NCBI GenBank assembly: GCA_947493495.1
Contig: CANLRN010000004.1
Coordinates: forward strand, 56,952 to 120,951
Length of the DNA: 64,000 nucleotides
Origin: an uncultured Aquimarina sp.
GTDB lineage: Bacteria; Bacteroidota; Bacteroidia; Flavobacteriales; Flavobacteriaceae
Direction of reading: 5' to 3'
Part shown: positions 1-7,129 of the stretch, piece by piece
Layout: every line of letters begins with the position of its first letter
Position numbering within the stretch: the stretch's first letter is position 1
Made by a program: the position numbers and the translations under genes
The notes under the pieces: model-generated
Database searches by the model: none
The model's input: only the letters and a program-made list of their open reading frames with translations
What the model was told of the DNA's origin: nothing

Positions 1-1539
1 CGAAAACACGGTACAGAAGAAATTATATACGACTTAGAAGCCTGTGAAGAATACTTGCAAGAAACCTATGGTATCACGGTATATCAGGAGCAAGTTATGT
101 TGCTATCTCAAAAATTGGCTGATTTTACCAAAGGTGAAGCCGATGTATTACGTAAAGCCATGGGTAAAAAACAAAAGGCGGTTCTAGATAAGATGAAACC
201 CAAGTTTATCAAACAAGCTGTTGCAAAAGGTCATGCCGAAAATAAGCTTGAAAAAATATGGAAAGATTGGGAGGCTTTTGCAGCCTATGCTTTTAATAAA
301 TCTCACTCTACTTGTTATGCTTGGATTGCCTACCAAACTGCGTATCTAAAAGCGCATTATCCAGCTGAATATATGGCTGCTGTTCTATCTAATAACATGA
401 ATGATATCAAGCAAGTTACCTTCTTTATGGAAGAATGTAAACGCATGAAACTAGATGTTTTAGGCCCTGATGTTAATGAATCCTACAGGAAATTCTCTGT
501 AAATAAAGATGGTGCTGTTCGATTTGGTATGGGGGCTATAAAAGGAGTGGGTACAGGAGCCGTTGCCACGATCGTAGAAAACAGAAAAAAAGACGGGCCT
601 TATAAATCCATTTTTGATATGGCTAAGCGTATTGATTTACGTGCAGCTAATAAAAAAGCCTTTGAAAGCTTAGCTTTAGCTGGTGGTTTTGATTCTTTTG
701 TAGAAACACACAGAGGACAATATTTTCATCAAGATGGAGATGGAATTACCTTTCTCGAAAAAGCCACAAAATATGGAGCTAAGTACCAAGAAAATGAAAA
801 TTCTTCTCAGGTAAGCTTATTTGGTGAGTCTAGTGATGTACAAATCCCTGAACCTATTGTTCCTCCCTGTGAAGAATGGGGAACTATGGAAAAACTTGCC
901 CGAGAAAAAGAAGTAGTAGGTATCTATCTGTCTGGACATCCACTAGATGATTTTAAATATGAAATGAAATATTTTTGTAATGGAACACTTCATAATTTTG
1001 CAGATCTAAACAGTAATTTAAATCGCGAAATCTCTTTTGGTGGCGTTATCACATCAGTAGAACATCGTACTTCTAAAAACGGAAAAGGGTGGGCAACATT
1101 TACGATTGAAGATTATAACACTGCTCACGAGTTTAGAATTTTTGGAGAAGATTATCTAAAACACCGCCCTTTTCTGGTACAAAGCACCTTCGTATATGCA
1201 AAAGCTTTTATAAAAGAGGGCTGGGTAAATCGAGATACTGGCAAAAAAGGAGATCCAAGAATACAATTCAATAGTTTTCAATTGCTACACGATGTGATAG
1301 AAACCTATGCCCGCAAATTAACGATACAATTAGATATCAATGAACTTTCGGATCGCAGAATAGATAATTTAAAAAAATTGTTGACCGAACATACTGGAAA
1401 TCATACCCTAAATTTTGTAATCTATGAAATGGCAGAACAATTAAAATTACATATGCCAAGTAGAAAACAAAAGGTGCAGATATCTCCAGAGTTACTTATT
1501 GCCCTAGAAAATGATGCTGTTTATTATAAATTGAATTAA
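1..1539 (+). CDS. dnaE: DNA polymerase III subunit alpha, C-terminal part (cut by window edge)
   Basis: The reading frame is open from base 1, so only the C-terminal third of the replicative polymerase is present (512 residues; full bacterial DnaE is about 1,150-1,450). Visible landmarks are the conserved fingers block (VYQEQVMLLSQKLA, then FTKGEADVLRKAMGKK), the motif FNKSHSTCYAWIAYQTAYLK, a helix-hairpin-helix stretch around GAIKGVGTGAV, and an OB-fold around ISFGGVITSVEHRTSKNGKGWATFTIED that in this family contacts single-stranded DNA. The catalytic PHP and palm domains lie upstream of the window. It acts in the replisome. In flavobacteria dnaE is commonly followed by trxA; here a lipoprotein gene and a small minus-strand gene lie between them. 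Confidence 0.97.
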   Translation, partial: RKHGTEEIIYDLEACEEYLQETYGITVYQEQVMLLSQKLADFTKGEADVLRKAMGKKQKAVLDKMKPKFIKQAVAKGHAENKLEKIWKDWEAFAAYAFNKSHSTCYAWIAYQTAYLKAHYPAEYMAAVLSNNMNDIKQVTFFMEECKRMKLDVLGPDVNESYRKFSVNKDGAVRFGMGAIKGVGTGAVATIVENRKKDGPYKSIFDMAKRIDLRAANKKAFESLALAGGFDSFVETHRGQYFHQDGDGITFLEKATKYGAKYQENENSSQVSLFGESSDVQIPEPIVPPCEEWGTMEKLAREKEVVGIYLSGHPLDDFKYEMKYFCNGTLHNFADLNSNLNREISFGGVITSVEHRTSKNGKGWATFTIEDYNTAHEFRIFGEDYLKHRPFLVQSTFVYAKAFIKEGWVNRDTGKKGDPRIQFNSFQLLHDVIETYARKLTIQLDINELSDRRIDNLKKLLTEHTGNHTLNFVIYEMAEQLKLHMPSRKQKVQISPELLIALENDAVYYKLN

Positions 1540-1953
1540 TTTTTCCCCAAAATTACACACTACAGGTTAACAAAAAATAGAGATCACCACTTAATTTTAA
1601 CATTTACAGTTTTCAAACTTTTGTTCAATATGTTAGCTATCTAACATCTGTAGGTTGTTTTTTAATGTCAAAAACTCAATTATTTTGTTAAAAAATTGTG
1701 AATAATAAAGTTTAACAATTTTTATTATTTTGTTAAAAAATCACTTAAAAAACTTTAAATCAGCTTGTTAAAAGTTTATTAAATCCTTAAACAAGTATAT
1801 TATTTAATTTTTAAAAAAAACTGTGTAAGTATAAAATATTGCTGTCGTCTCAATTTATATCAGATCTTAAAACCTTTGATACTTTAAAAACGATTGGCCG
1901 ATTGTTTTAATTTTTTTAGAATTTTTTAGAATATAACATTAAAAACACAAAAA
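1540..1953. promoter_or_regulatory. AT-rich intergenic region with TTGTTAAA repeats and a small palindrome
   Basis: No gene is visible in these 414 bases. They hold an exact 18-bp direct repeat built on TTTTGTTAAAAAAT at 1679-1696 and 1724-1741. TTTAACAA at 1711-1718 and TTGTTAAA at 1730-1737 form an inverted pair. A perfect 7-bp inverted repeat, ATGTTAG-ctat-CTAACAT, lies at 1630-1647. Such symmetry upstream of a lipoprotein gene fits a regulatory region, but in DNA this AT-rich some of it could be chance. No convincing dnaE terminator or TAnnTTTG box was found. Confidence 0.45.
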
Positions 1954-3336
1954 ATGAAAAATTTAAAATTAACAATCTTAAGTATATTTATTACTTCCGC
2001 ATTTATCGCTTGTAATAATGATGAAGCTTTCACACCCGCTCCCGAAGAACAACTAGTAACTGACGAAATAGCAGAAGATGAACTTGAAAGAGAAGCACAA
2101 TCCAAAGGCTTTTTTCAATCGTTTAGAGCTTTAAAAGAAGCTAAAGTCCTATTAAAAAGTATTCGTAGAGATGGAGGAACTCCATATAATGTATTCAATC
2201 CTGCACTAAGATTTACTAAGCAACAAAACGTTTTTTTACCAAGTGTTTTAGGTATTGATTTTAGAATAGACAGATCTGTAGTTCCTGCGGGACCCACAGC
2301 AAGATTTCCTATGTTTCAAGGTATAGAAACTCTACCTGATGGAAACAAAAGAAAAGGGTATTATGTGATCACTGAAGCGTCAGATAAATTTATGGCAAAA
2401 AAATTAGGAGTTATCTTTTCTCCTAGAATGGCTGAATCAGTAGGATCTGGAGGCGACCAAAATGCATATTTCAATCGTCAAGGAAGATTAGTTTTTGAAG
2501 GATCAGTAGATTTTTCTCCAAAAAGATCTTTAGTTACTGGACCAGCAGATGGATTGTTATTTGGTTTCCCACCTGCAGAAGCTAATCCTGGAGCCATTGC
2601 AGATGCCAATTGGTCTTCGTATGTTGTATTACCTAGCGGTGTAGTAATTAATGCGCAATTAGTAGCTAATAATACAGGTATCCACGATAGAATTCCAAAC
2701 CCAAATGGAAACAGTATTGGAGATCAAGATGATTTAAACAATCCTAATCTAGCTATTAATCAAGCTTCTGTTGTAATGCAATTATTAGATGGATGGCATG
2801 ATGAGAAACCTTATTACTTCCACATTGTTACCGACACATCTGATCCAGGGCCAGCAACGATCGAATTAGGAGTTTTTGCTCCCAGATTAGCAAATTTACC
2901 AACATTTGGATTATTTCCAGGGGGTTCTATGTTACCTTTTAGCCCAACAGCAAATGGTAGAACTACAGATACAGATGGTTTTGGAGTACAAGGATTGAAT
3001 ACTGCTTCTTTAAGTGATCAACAAGTACAAGATCCAACAAATACTTTTCCGATTGATCCTAGTGATGTGAGATATGCACCGATGTGGGATGCACACGTGA
3101 CAGAATTTACTATTCCTGAGTCTGATCGCCCGATATTAAGAAGTTTTGATCAGGTAAATCAACTTTTAAGAGAAGGTGTTTTAATTCCTTTTAGAGGAAA
3201 TGCAAACCCAAGTCCATTGGCTAATTCATTATCTGATTTACTAACTGCTACTGGAGCAATTATTAACTGTCCAGTAATCACACAACCTGATGCTAGTGTG
3301 ATTGGCACTCAGATTGGATCGCCGACTAATAATTAA
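1954..3336 (+). CDS. Orphan outer-surface lipoprotein, function unknown
   Basis: A 460-residue protein with a lipoprotein signal: charged MKNLK start, hydrophobic core, and lipobox IAC with the lipidated Cys at residue 20, followed by an acidic linker (NNDEAFTPAPEEQ) of the kind seen on exported lipoproteins. After a helical stretch rich in K/R (about 50-72), the rest is rich in G, P, N and S and probably all beta. I recognise no domain. A well-defined hairpin terminator follows at 3437-3472, so it is probably a monocistronic gene. The A-rich leader just before ATG lacks a Shine-Dalgarno site, as is normal in this phylum. It sits between dnaE and trxA, which usually lie close together, so it may be an insertion. 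Confidence 0.8.
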   Translation: MKNLKLTILSIFITSAFIACNNDEAFTPAPEEQLVTDEIAEDELEREAQSKGFFQSFRALKEAKVLLKSIRRDGGTPYNVFNPALRFTKQQNVFLPSVLGIDFRIDRSVVPAGPTARFPMFQGIETLPDGNKRKGYYVITEASDKFMAKKLGVIFSPRMAESVGSGGDQNAYFNRQGRLVFEGSVDFSPKRSLVTGPADGLLFGFPPAEANPGAIADANWSSYVVLPSGVVINAQLVANNTGIHDRIPNPNGNSIGDQDDLNNPNLAINQASVVMQLLDGWHDEKPYYFHIVTDTSDPGPATIELGVFAPRLANLPTFGLFPGGSMLPFSPTANGRTTDTDGFGVQGLNTASLSDQQVQDPTNTFPIDPSDVRYAPMWDAHVTEFTIPESDRPILRSFDQVNQLLREGVLIPFRGNANPSPLANSLSDLLTATGAIINCPVITQPDASVIGTQIGSPTNN

Positions 3337-3436
3337 TATGAAGAAAAGCTGCCTAATACTAATTTCAATTGATAAGAATGATACTAAAATTTATCTCTCT
3401 TAAAACCTTTTAGGCAGTTCCTTTCTGTTTTTATCT

Positions 3437-3472
3437 AAAAACCTGGTTGTGTTATGCTTCCAGGTTTTTTTA
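3437..3472 (+). terminator. Rho-independent terminator after the orphan lipoprotein
   Basis: Stem AAACCTGG / CCAGGTTT with a 13-nt loop, followed by a run of T. A second inverted pair, CTGCCTAA near 3351 and TTAGGCAG near 3408, lies between it and the stop codon and could form a long-range stem in the 3' untranslated region. Confidence 0.8.
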
Positions 3473-3506
3473 GTTCTTCAGTTCTTGTAATTCAATAGCA
3501 GTTATG

Positions 3507-3673
3507 TTATACGATTTACGAATAAAAATTTCGCATCTAATGACATTCTTTTTCTACTATATTTTCTTCATAAAATGAAACAATAGCTATGGCTATTCTT
3601 TAATTTGATTCATCAATCTAGCGAAAAATCCTTACCATTCTTTTTACGAAATTCTCATCCGTAAATCGTATTA
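3507..3673. repeat. 167-bp foldback element with 27-bp terminal inverted repeats
   Basis: The left end (3507-3533, starting TTATACGATTTACG) and the reverse complement of the right end (3647-3673, starting TAATACGATTTACG) match at 23 of 27 positions. The element is symmetrical to its centre, where AATAGC-tatg-GCTATT forms a hairpin at 3582-3597, and inner segments also pair imperfectly. There is no coding capacity. The architecture (about 165 bp, central GCTAT hairpin, internal GATGCGAAA or GCGAAA modules) resembles the element at 12351-12512. A MITE-like or REP-like non-autonomous repeat is the best reading; target-site duplications were not established. Confidence 0.65.
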
Positions 3674-3697
3674 GATCAAACTACTATACAGAAAAAG

Positions 3698-4057
3698 TCA
3701 ATCAAAAAAACTTTTGGCCCAATCTTCAGCTTCGCTAAGTTCTTTAAAAAAAGTAAAGGCTTCATTCCATAAAGGTTGCTCCTGCATCGCTCTTTTAATT
3801 TCTTCTGGATTTTTAGAAACAATTGCAAAACCGATCATATTCTTCAAAATTCTACCTTTATATACATTCAGGTCAATATCATGAGGGTATTTTCTATGTG
3901 TAATAAATATGAAATTCTTTCCTTTATAATATGTTTCGAGGTGACCTGTAATCTCCGACGCAGTCTCCATAGTAATAAACGAATTAGGTTTCATCTCTAA
4001 AATTGCGTGATGATCTTTAAAAAATAATGAACAATACGGTAATTGAATTTCCTTCAT
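3698..4057 (-). CDS. Small hypothetical protein (STAS/SpoIIAA-like fold suspected)
   Basis: A 119-residue soluble protein starting MKEIQLPYC. The frame is open further upstream to 4084, but a TATATTTG promoter box on the minus strand at 4089-4082 overlaps that region, so ATG at 4057 is the credible start. The pattern (short beta-strands, ITMETASEITGHLETYYKGKNFIFITHRK, and a closing amphipathic helix FFKELSEAEDWAKSF) resembles the SpoIIAA-like/STAS-fold hypothetical proteins common in flavobacteria. No enzyme motif is visible. It is transcribed against trxA from its own promoter. Confidence 0.7.
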   Translation of the reverse strand: MKEIQLPYCSLFFKDHHAILEMKPNSFITMETASEITGHLETYYKGKNFIFITHRKYPHDIDLNVYKGRILKNMIGFAIVSKNPEEIKRAMQEQPLWNEAFTFFKELSEAEDWAKSFFD

Positions 4058-4261
4058 TTGTTTTCTATGGAATATAAAATACAAATATAATGTTAATTAA
4101 TTTTTTTTACTTACAGTAAGAATTATTTTGGCAATCCTATTAATAATGAACGTATTTTCTTTCTGTTATTTAATTTAAAACTATATTTTAGTATCAGAAA
4201 AAACGATACCTCTATAATCAAAACAAATTTTCCGATTGTAAGCTTTGGTAGAATTATTGAC

Positions 4262-4269
4262 TAATTTTG
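4262..4269 (+). promoter_or_regulatory. Putative -7 box (TAATTTTG) of trxA
   Basis: It matches the Bacteroidota TAnnTTTG consensus and lies 41 bases before the trxA start. No well-spaced -33 TTTG is present; the TTG triplets at 4236-4238 and 4245-4247 are 23 and 14 nt away. Confidence 0.5.
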
Positions 4270-4310
4270 TGCAATAATAGTATAAACAAGAATTTAAATA
4301 TAAAAAAACT

Positions 4311-4628
4311 ATGGCATTAGAGATAACAGATGCTACTTTTGATGAAGTAGTACTTAAAAGTGATAAACCTGTATTGGTTGATTTTTGGGCAGCTTGGTGT
4401 GGTCCATGTAGAATGGTAGGCCCTATCATCGAACAGATTAGTGAAGAATATGATGGAAAAGCCATTGTAGGTAAAGTAGATGTGGATGCTAATCAAGAAT
4501 TTGCTGCTAAATATGGAGTAAGAAACATCCCTACAGTATTGGTATTCCAAAATGGTGAAGTAGTGGGTAGACAAGTAGGTGTTTCCCCTAAGAATGTATA
4601 TGCAGAAGCATTGGATTCTTTAATCTAA
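4311..4628 (+). CDS. trxA: Thioredoxin
   Basis: At 105 residues this is the normal length of a single-domain thioredoxin. The redox centre WCGPC is at residues 29-33, preceded by the usual VLVDFWAAW strand, and the cis-proline motif NIPT is followed by VLVFQNGEVVGRQVG. It is a cytosolic protein-disulfide reductase that recycles ribonucleotide reductase, methionine sulfoxide reductases and peroxiredoxins using electrons from thioredoxin reductase. It has its own promoter box and a strong terminator immediately after the stop, so it is probably expressed alone. Confidence 0.97.
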   Translation: MALEITDATFDEVVLKSDKPVLVDFWAAWCGPCRMVGPIIEQISEEYDGKAIVGKVDVDANQEFAAKYGVRNIPTVLVFQNGEVVGRQVGVSPKNVYAEALDSLI

Positions 4629-4647
4629 GAGTAACTCATAAAAAATT

Positions 4648-4678
4648 AAAAAAGGTTGGCATTAAGCCAACCTTTTTT
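4648..4678 (+). terminator. Terminator after trxA
   Basis: Near-perfect stem AAAGGTTGGC / GCCAACCTTT with a 5-nt loop (ATTAA) and a T tract. It can work in both directions because an A tract precedes it. Confidence 0.92.
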
Positions 4679-4783
4679 AGTGCTATCTTATTGTAATTTT
4701 AATTTATAAATGATATTAATAGGTATCGAATACGTATATTGTAGTTCCAACCTTATCCCTAATAAAGAAGTATCCTGGAAACT

Positions 4784-5713
4784 ATGAACATCCAAAATGA
4801 AATTAATAAAACATCGGGGTTTACTAATCTCGAGTTATTAGCAAAACAAGTCGTCGAAGGGTTTATATCTGGGATGCATAAGAGTCCTTTTCATGGATTC
4901 TCTGCCGAATTTGCAGAGCATAAGGTCTATAATAATGGAGAAAGTACTAAACATATCGATTGGAAATTATATGCTAAGACCGATAAACTGTTTACCAAAA
5001 GGTATGAAGAAGAAACTAATCTACGTTGTCATATTATTATCGACAATTCTTCTTCTATGCATTACCCTAAGATAAAAGAGCATCATTTAGGATCATTAAA
5101 TAAAATTAGTTTTACGGCATTGGCAACAGCTTGTTTAATGGCTATTCTCAAAAAACAAAGAGACGCAGTAGGAATTAGCGTATACAGTGACTCTTATGAT
5201 TTTTATGCTCCAGAAAAAGGAAGTGAACGTCATCACCAAATGATACTGAATATATTAAGTGATTTAGTTACCACAAAGCCGGATTCGGCAAACACGGATA
5301 CATATACATTCTTGCATCAGATAGCAGAAAAAATACATCGCCGGTCTTTGATTTTTCTCTTTACCGATATGTTACAAGCCACCTCAAGTCCCGAAAAACT
5401 GTTTGAGGCTCTTAGACATCTTAAGTACAATAAACATGAGGTTGTTCTGTTTCATACTTTTGATAGCAATACCGAGTTACATTTTGATTTCAGTAATAAG
5501 CCTACTCGTTTTGTAGATGTAGAAACCAATGAGTATATTAATCTATATGCTGATACTATTAGAGACAATTACAAGAAGGATATTTCTGCATACTTTTATG
5601 ATCTTAAAATGAAGTGTTCACAGTATAGAATAAAATATGTTGAAGCTGATATTACCAAAGATTTTGACAAAATACTGACCACATATTTAGTAGAAAGACA
5701 AAAATTTACATAA
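4784..5713 (+). CDS. DUF58 family protein (vWA-like)
   Basis: A 309-residue soluble DUF58 protein. The family signature is clear: GMHKSPFHGFSAEFAEHKVYNNGESTKHIDWK near the N-terminus, then a von Willebrand A-like domain whose MIDAS-type DxSxS is D87-N-S-S-S91. DUF58 proteins usually sit beside a MoxR AAA+ ATPase and Bat membrane proteins and are thought to act as adaptors in MoxR-assisted folding or envelope stress. Neither partner follows here, because the next feature is a tRNA gene, so this copy stands alone at least downstream. Specific role unknown. Confidence 0.9.
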   Translation: MNIQNEINKTSGFTNLELLAKQVVEGFISGMHKSPFHGFSAEFAEHKVYNNGESTKHIDWKLYAKTDKLFTKRYEEETNLRCHIIIDNSSSMHYPKIKEHHLGSLNKISFTALATACLMAILKKQRDAVGISVYSDSYDFYAPEKGSERHHQMILNILSDLVTTKPDSANTDTYTFLHQIAEKIHRRSLIFLFTDMLQATSSPEKLFEALRHLKYNKHEVVLFHTFDSNTELHFDFSNKPTRFVDVETNEYINLYADTIRDNYKKDISAYFYDLKMKCSQYRIKYVEADITKDFDKILTTYLVERQKFT

Positions 5714-5750
5714 TGGCATTGTAATTAAGGTAAAAAAAAGCAAAAAAACA

Positions 5751-5781
5751 TTTGTGAGTAATAAAATGAGGTGTATATTTG
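5751..5781 (+). promoter_or_regulatory. Promoter of tRNA-Asp
   Basis: TTTG at 5751-5754, exactly 19 nt, then TATATTTG at 5774-5781. This matches both halves of the Bacteroidota sigma-A consensus with ideal spacing and lies 18 bases before the mature tRNA 5' end. It is the best internal reference for the other promoter calls in this window. Confidence 0.88.
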
Positions 5782-5799
5782 CATCCGCAATAAGGCAAT

Positions 5800-5873
5800 G
5801 GTCTGGTAGTTCAGTTGGTTAGAATACCTGCCTGTCACGCAGGGGGTCGCGGGTTCGAGTCCCGTCCAGACCG
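5800..5873 (+). tRNA. tRNA-Asp (GTC)
   Basis: A full cloverleaf: acceptor GGTCTGG / CCAGACC with discriminator G5873, D-arm with AGTTGGTTAGA, anticodon stem CCTGC / GCAGG around loop CTGTCAC (anticodon GTC at 5834-5836), and T-arm CGGGTTCGAGTCCCG. The 3' CCA is not encoded in full (the genome continues CAAATT), so it must be added after transcription. It is a single tRNA with no tRNA neighbour. Confidence 0.97.
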
Positions 5874-6368
5874 CAAATTGCAGTCCGCAATTAAACTTGT
5901 TGTGTTGTCCACGTTAAGCGTGGAGGTTTAGTAGTAAACCAATGAGAGGCTTTTCCTGAAAAATGGAGAGGCTTTTTTTGATTTTATAGATATCTCCGAA
6001 ATGAATCTAGCCTAATCGGTGATCATTCCTAAAAGTTGTGTGTGAATTGACTTTATAATTTGATCTTTGCAAAAAAGAACAACGATTAGATGGATTAAGC
6101 CTAATTGGGAAAAACTCTACGTTTTTTAGCTTTCTCAATCACTTCTAAAAAATTAATGCTTTAGTAAAACCACCCATATCTTTTTTAAATTTTAACCCTC
6201 AAGATTATCTCTTCTTAAACAATAAAATTAAAATGTAGTATTTTTCTTACTAATATTACATATTTTGATTTATAATATGTTAAAATTACATTTTTTATAG
6301 ATAAAATACACAAAAAATTTGTTGTTTACCAATTTTATACTATCTTTACAAAGTGTTAATGAGTTAAT
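5874..6368. other. Non-coding spacer after tRNA-Asp with tandem hairpins
   Basis: No gene was found. Two small hairpins follow the tRNA: CCACG-ttaag-CGTGG (5909-5923) and GGTTTA-gtag-TAAACC (5925-5940). They are followed by two direct copies of GAGAGGC ending in a T tract (5975-5981), which may serve tRNA 3' processing and termination. The remainder is AT-rich, with a promoter-like pair near its end (next entry). Confidence 0.5.
6318..6348 (+). promoter_or_regulatory. Promoter preceding a very short terminated transcript
   Basis: TTTG at 6318-6321, 19 nt, then TATCTTTA at 6341-6348 (one mismatch to TAnnTTTG). The spacing equals that of the tRNA-Asp promoter. No open reading frame starts downstream; instead a terminator hairpin begins 20 bases later. 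Confidence 0.55.
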
Positions 6369-6400
6369 ACTTTCATTCTCCCCAAGATGAAAGTTTTTTT
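6369..6400 (+). terminator. Terminator of a possible ~45-nt RNA
   Basis: Stem ACTTTCAT / ATGAAAGT with a 10-nt loop (TCTCCCCAAG) and seven T. Together with the promoter at 6318-6348 it would define a tiny non-coding RNA of roughly 6354-6400. Its alternative role, as an attenuator for a downstream gene, is unlikely because the next gene is on the other strand. Confidence 0.65.
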
Positions 6401-6456
6401 AAAAAGTGAGTTTTAATTTTAGAATAAGCCCCTAAATTAAGATGATTTGTGTGAAG

Positions 6457-6486
6457 AAAAAGAGTGCGTTATTGCACTCTTTTTTA
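6457..6486. terminator. Bidirectional terminator downstream of the DUF456 gene
   Basis: AAAAAGAGTGC / GCACTCTTTTT with a 6-nt loop gives a T tract on either strand. It sits 28 bases after the stop of the minus-strand DUF456 gene. Confidence 0.88.
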
Positions 6487-6513
6487 GTTCGTATTATTTA
6501 CTTCTCAATCGAA

Positions 6514-7014
6514 TCAAAATAATGCTTCTTTATACTGCCAAACTTTATTGATGAATAGAATAATAAAAACAATAGAAACTACAAATTTTACAAAAGTTCC
6601 TGCAAGAAACCCAAGAAAAGAACCAATAGCAGCTTTTAAGGCTTTAGCAGAATCATTACTATCTTTTATCAACTCTCCAATAAAAGCCCCTGCAAAAGGC
6701 CCTACTATAATACCAAAAGGTCCTAAAAACAAAAGACCAATAATAAGACCTATAGAGCTTCCTATCATTCCATATTTAGTACCTCCAAATCGCTTGGTAC
6801 CCCAAGCTGGAACGATATAATCCAATATCCATACTATAATTGCAACACCTAATGTAATGCCTAGAAATCTCCAATCACTAGAAATAACATTAGTAAAATG
6901 TAATAGTAATAGTCCTAACCATGAGGTAAATGGCCCTGGTAGCACAGGAAGAAAACTTCCTACAATACCGATAAGACATAAAATAAAACCAATAATTATT
7001 AAAGCTATATCCAT
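6514..7014 (-). CDS. DUF456 family inner-membrane protein
   Basis: A 166-residue protein that is almost wholly membrane-embedded. It has an N-terminal hydrophobic pair with the family hallmark GSFLPVLPGPFTSWLGLLLLHFT, a second hairpin after DYIVPAWGTKRFGGTKYGMIGSSIG, and the glycine-rich GPFGIIVGPFAGAFIGEL segment. These are typical of DUF456 (small integral membrane proteins of unknown function). It diverges from the M56/BlaI locus; the 115-bp shared spacer contains the operators described below, so its transcription could also be affected by that repressor. Confidence 0.9.
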   Translation of the reverse strand: MDIALIIIGFILCLIGIVGSFLPVLPGPFTSWLGLLLLHFTNVISSDWRFLGITLGVAIIVWILDYIVPAWGTKRFGGTKYGMIGSSIGLIIGLLFLGPFGIIVGPFAGAFIGELIKDSNDSAKALKAAIGSFLGFLAGTFVKFVVSIVFIILFINKVWQYKEALF

Positions 7015-7069
7015 AGTACTTTATTAGACTACTAAAAATCAATTTTGTTACTTTCTTTTAATTTTTTAT

Positions 7070-7110
7070 AACTAAAAAATTAGTTAAAACTACTTTTTTA
7101 GTTATATTTG
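7070..7110 (+). promoter_or_regulatory. Promoter of the M56/BlaI operon with two tandem operators
   Basis: Two 16-bp palindromes, AACTA-AAAAAT-TAGTT (7070-7085) and AACTA-CTTTTT-TAGTT (7088-7103), lie 18 bp apart. The second abuts the -7 box TATATTTG (7103-7110) and fills the spacer where RNA polymerase binds. BlaI/MecI repressors bind two-fold symmetric operators of this size, and a BlaI gene is encoded in the same operon at 10762-11139, so autorepression is the natural reading. The binding itself is inferred. Confidence 0.75.
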
Positions 7111-7129
7111 CTTACGAAAAACTACACAT

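Noticed and set aside
5941..5981. Terminator formed by the two GAGAGGC copies after tRNA-Asp
   Set aside because: They are direct, not inverted, repeats, so they cannot form a stem with each other.
6548..6820. 90-codon plus-strand ORF
   Set aside because: Antisense shadow of the DUF456 gene; low-complexity K/P-rich product with no signal or motif.
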